Shown piece by piece: positions 6,650 through 8,158 of a stretch of 8,158 nucleotides of DNA (the stretch's first letter is position 1; each line of letters opens with the position of its first letter). The stretch comes from JBEEMU01 sp043778315 (GTDB lineage: Bacteria; Bacteroidota; Bacteroidia; Chitinophagales; Saprospiraceae). The position numbers and the translations under genes are program-made. The stretch spans positions 1 to 8,158 of the forward strand of contig JAYWGJ010000114.1 in NCBI GenBank assembly GCA_043778315.1. The letters are read 5' to 3'. The notes beneath the pieces are model-generated. The model ran no database searches. It was not told the DNA's origin and saw nothing but the letters and a program-made list of their open reading frames with translations.

Positions 6650-7714
6650 TCACAGTTCGTTTTTCTCCCAAAAATCTTTTGCCTCTGTATGACCGTTCTT
6701 ATAGGCTTGTTCTATCCAATAGGCGGCTTGTTTTTTGTCTGTACCTATGCCTTCTCCATTAAAATAACAAATACCTAAATTTTTTTGAGCATTTGCATCG
6801 CCTTGAATTGCAGCTTTTTCAAACCAGTAAAAAGCCTTTCCATAATTTTTTTCTACACCTTCTCCTGTAGCATAACAAACACCTAAATTGTTTTTAGCAC
6901 CTGCATGTCCTTGATTTATTGCTTTTTCATACCAATAAAATGCTTTTGTAGCATCTCTTTGCACACCAACACTGTTGTCATAATAAAGCCCTAAATTATA
7001 TTGCGCATTCACACTTTCCTGATTTGCCGCCTTTTCATACCAATAAACCGCTTTTATACTATCTTTTTCTACGTTACTCCCTTTTTCGTAACAAACCCCT
7101 AAATTATACTGTGCTGCTGCATACCCCTTGATAGCCGCTTTTTGATACCAAAAAAGGGCTTTTTTACCGTCTTTTTGTACACCGTCGCCAAAATCGTAAA
7201 AAACGCCTATATTATATTGCGCAGATGCATACCCTTGCTTCGCTGCCTTTTCAAACCAAAACACTGCCGTCCGCGCTTCTTTCTGCGTACCTATGCCGTC
7301 CTTATAACAAAATCCCAAATTATATTGCGCTCTTGCATTGTGTTGCTGTGCCGCTTTTCTCCACAAATAAAAGGCTTTTTCGGTATCTTTTTTTACACCT
7401 TCACCATTTTCATAGCAATTTGCCAAATCACATTCTGCCTCTGTACTACCTTGTTTCGCTGCTTGCTCATACCAAAAAACTGCCCGTATAGGATTTTTTT
7501 GAATACCCTCACCTTCCTCATAGCAAACCCCTAAATTATATTGAGCATCCACATAGCCCATATCTGCTGCTTTTTGAAGTGGTACAATTGCTTCTGCATA
7601 TTTTTCTGCCTTATTCAAGGTTTCATATTGCACATGATACTCTTCCGCCGTTTGAGCAAAAGCATACGAGCCGTAAAAAAGGAACGCGACGAGCAAGAGA
7701 ATTATTTTTTTCAT
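6650..7714 (-). CDS. Secreted Sel1-like repeat (SLR/TPR) protein
   Basis: This protein has 354 residues. A signal peptide (1-20, ending AFA before Q21) directs export. A degenerate half-repeat (about 22-53) precedes eight consecutive, ungapped 36-residue Sel1-like repeats at 54-89, 90-125, 126-161, 162-197, 198-233, 234-269, 270-305 and 306-341, then a 13-residue end. The repeat pattern is AQYNLGVCYE-GEGVQKD-KA-YWYEKAA-QG, the standard SLR consensus. Such arrays form alpha-solenoids used for protein-protein binding; the partner is unknown. Six of the eight repeats have Cys in the LG-x-CY position, and repeat 2 has a second Cys, an unusual cysteine load for an exported protein. No clear TAnnTTTG promoter is visible; a weak TTGGAA, 16 bp, TATAAA lies at about 7759-7786. 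I see no terminator between this gene and the downstream cassette promoter. Confidence 0.93.
   Translation of the reverse strand: MKKIILLLVAFLFYGSYAFAQTAEEYHVQYETLNKAEKYAEAIVPLQKAADMGYVDAQYNLGVCYEEGEGIQKNPIRAVFWYEQAAKQGSTEAECDLANCYENGEGVKKDTEKAFYLWRKAAQQHNARAQYNLGFCYKDGIGTQKEARTAVFWFEKAAKQGYASAQYNIGVFYDFGDGVQKDGKKALFWYQKAAIKGYAAAQYNLGVCYEKGSNVEKDSIKAVYWYEKAANQESVNAQYNLGLYYDNSVGVQRDATKAFYWYEKAINQGHAGAKNNLGVCYATGEGVEKNYGKAFYWFEKAAIQGDANAQKNLGICYFNGEGIGTDKKQAAYWIEQAYKNGHTEAKDFWEKNEL
6692..7555 (-). repeat. Eight tandem 108-bp coding repeats (Sel1 units)
   Basis: These are the DNA-level repeats of the Sel1 array, each 108 bp and in frame. The conserved plus-strand core is CCTAAATTATATTG (or a close variant), which encodes QYNLG. 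The repeats have diverged between the cores, so the array is not recent. Confidence 0.9.
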
Positions 7715-7931
7715 GGCGAAAATGAAAATATTGAAGTTGAAAATATTATTTATCTTTTATTTTATACAGAGTTTCTTTGTTGTTCCAATTTTTTTTGATT
7801 CATTTTATCTATATTTTATCCCTATTTTATTTATATATTCCTTTTTGGGATTAGTAATATTTCGGTTTAAATGGATTCCTTTTTGGTTTATAAGGAAAGA
7901 AGAAAAAATAAGTAGTACCAAAATATTGTGA
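7713..7931 (+). CDS. Doubtful small hydrophobic ORF, divergent from the Sel1 gene
   Basis: This frame would encode 72 residues: a basic start (KMKILKLK), one long or two short hydrophobic segments rich in Phe, Ile, Leu and Tyr (about 10-55), and a charged end (IRKEEK). It could be a small inner-membrane protein. However, T-rich DNA readily yields such sequences by chance. It overlaps the Sel1 start codon by 2 bp, no ribosome binding site or promoter is evident, and its last 13 or so codons lie inside the palindromic element. I judge it more likely non-coding. Confidence 0.2.
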   Translation: MAKMKILKLKILFIFYFIQSFFVVPIFFDSFYLYFIPILFIYSFLGLVIFRFKWIPFWFIRKEEKISSTKIL

Positions 7932-8081
7932 AGAATTTTGTGTCAAAACAAGGCAGATTTGACGCTCAATGCAGCGCATTGTGAGGATAATCTAACGCAG
8001 TTTTGGCTCAAAAGGCAAGCAATATTGGTACTGATTATTTTAGACGCTTTCCTAAGGAAAGAATAAAATTATTTACACCAC
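7715..8081. other. Gene-poor AT-rich intergenic region
   Basis: This is 367 bp without a convincing gene. The half next to the Sel1 start is strongly T-rich on the plus strand and presumably holds that gene's promoter. The other half is occupied by the palindromic element. A small palindrome CTTTCC-TAA-GGAAAG lies at 8047-8061 at the element's edge. Confidence 0.7.
7891..8055. repeat. Large imperfect palindrome, candidate MITE or structured RNA element
   Basis: Two arms of about 75 nt fold back on each other. Matching blocks, from outside in, are 7891-7899 with 8047-8055 (8 of 9), 7905-7911 with 8035-8041, 7914-7921 with 8025-8032, 7924-7928 with 8020-8024 (after a 2-nt bulge), 7936-7940 with 8009-8013, 7942-7949 with 8000-8007 (one G-T pair), 7955-7959 with 7989-7993, and the apical stem CAATGC/GCATTG (7967-7972 and 7976-7981) with loop AGC. 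This makes about 52 pairs, separated by small symmetrical internal loops. The order and spacing are conserved almost without gaps, which chance would not give. It lies between the Sel1 gene and a probable gene end. A non-autonomous transposable element is my first reading; a stable RNA hairpin or terminator-like repeat is the alternative. Confidence 0.8.
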
Positions 8082-8156
8082 TTATCCATTCTCGTCGCTC
8101 GCACTTCCGCCCGTAGCGGCAATTTTTTTCTGAAAACCGATGGTTTTTTTGTTGCT
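8082..8156 (-). CDS. Possible C-terminal end of a gene entering from outside the window
   Basis: In one minus-strand frame the last 24 residues read SNKKTIGFQKKIAATGGSASDENG (split here: SNKKTIGFQKKI, then AATGGSASDENG), ending in TAA at 8084-8082. The stretch is richer in GC than the AT-rich DNA downstream and uses codons like those of the GC-richer genes here, which favours coding. Another minus frame is also open across this short piece, so the call is weak. The stop is 26 bp before the palindromic element. Confidence 0.3.
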   Translation of the reverse strand, partial: SNKKTIGFQKKIAATGGSASDENG

Positions 8157-8158
8157 CA

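Noticed and set aside
8047..8061. CTTTCC-TAA-GGAAAG hairpin as a terminator
   Set aside because: The stem is only 6 bp with a 3-nt loop and no T-run follows; it is better explained as the edge of the palindromic element.

Overview
The window looks like chromosomal DNA from a member of the Bacteroidota, probably a Cytophagales-like lineage. The supporting signs are a near-consensus Bacteroidota promoter (TTG, 22 bp, TATCTTTG) before the gene pair at about 6.2-6.6 kb, AT-rich leaders without Shine-Dalgarno sequences, and exported proteins with short MKK-type signal peptides ending in A-x-A-Q. The lineage below phylum is inference. All convincing genes lie on the minus strand, so transcription runs from high to low coordinates.

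Following transcription from 8158 downward: (i) a possible 24-residue C-terminal end of a gene that enters from outside the window (8082-8156); (ii) a gene-poor, AT-rich stretch (7715-8081) holding a roughly 165-bp imperfect palindrome (7891-8055) and a doubtful small plus-strand membrane ORF; (iii) a secreted Sel1-repeat protein with eight full 36-residue repeats (6650-7714); (iv) a compact two-gene cassette with its own promoter, an 11-bp gene overlap and a strong terminator (5803-6626), encoding a 109-residue unknown protein followed by a 134-residue protein with a C-terminal XRE-type helix-turn-helix, the layout of a HigBA-like toxin-antitoxin module; (v) a very large exported protein of 1767 residues (349-5652), beta-rich with a proline-rich repeat tail of about 250 residues; (vi) the first 100 residues of an exported multihaem-type cytochrome c (1-300), starting at TTG and running off the window.

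The large exported protein and the cytochrome are 48 bp apart with no convincing terminator or promoter between them, so they may be co-transcribed. Both use visibly more GC-rich codons than the Sel1 gene and the two-gene cassette. The change in composition falls at about 5.65-5.85 kb and coincides with the terminator, which suggests the AT-rich part is accessory DNA.

The best candidates for something undescribed are the palindromic element at 7891-8055, the toxin-antitoxin-like pair whose putative toxin matches no family I recognise, and the giant exported protein, to which I cannot assign a function.
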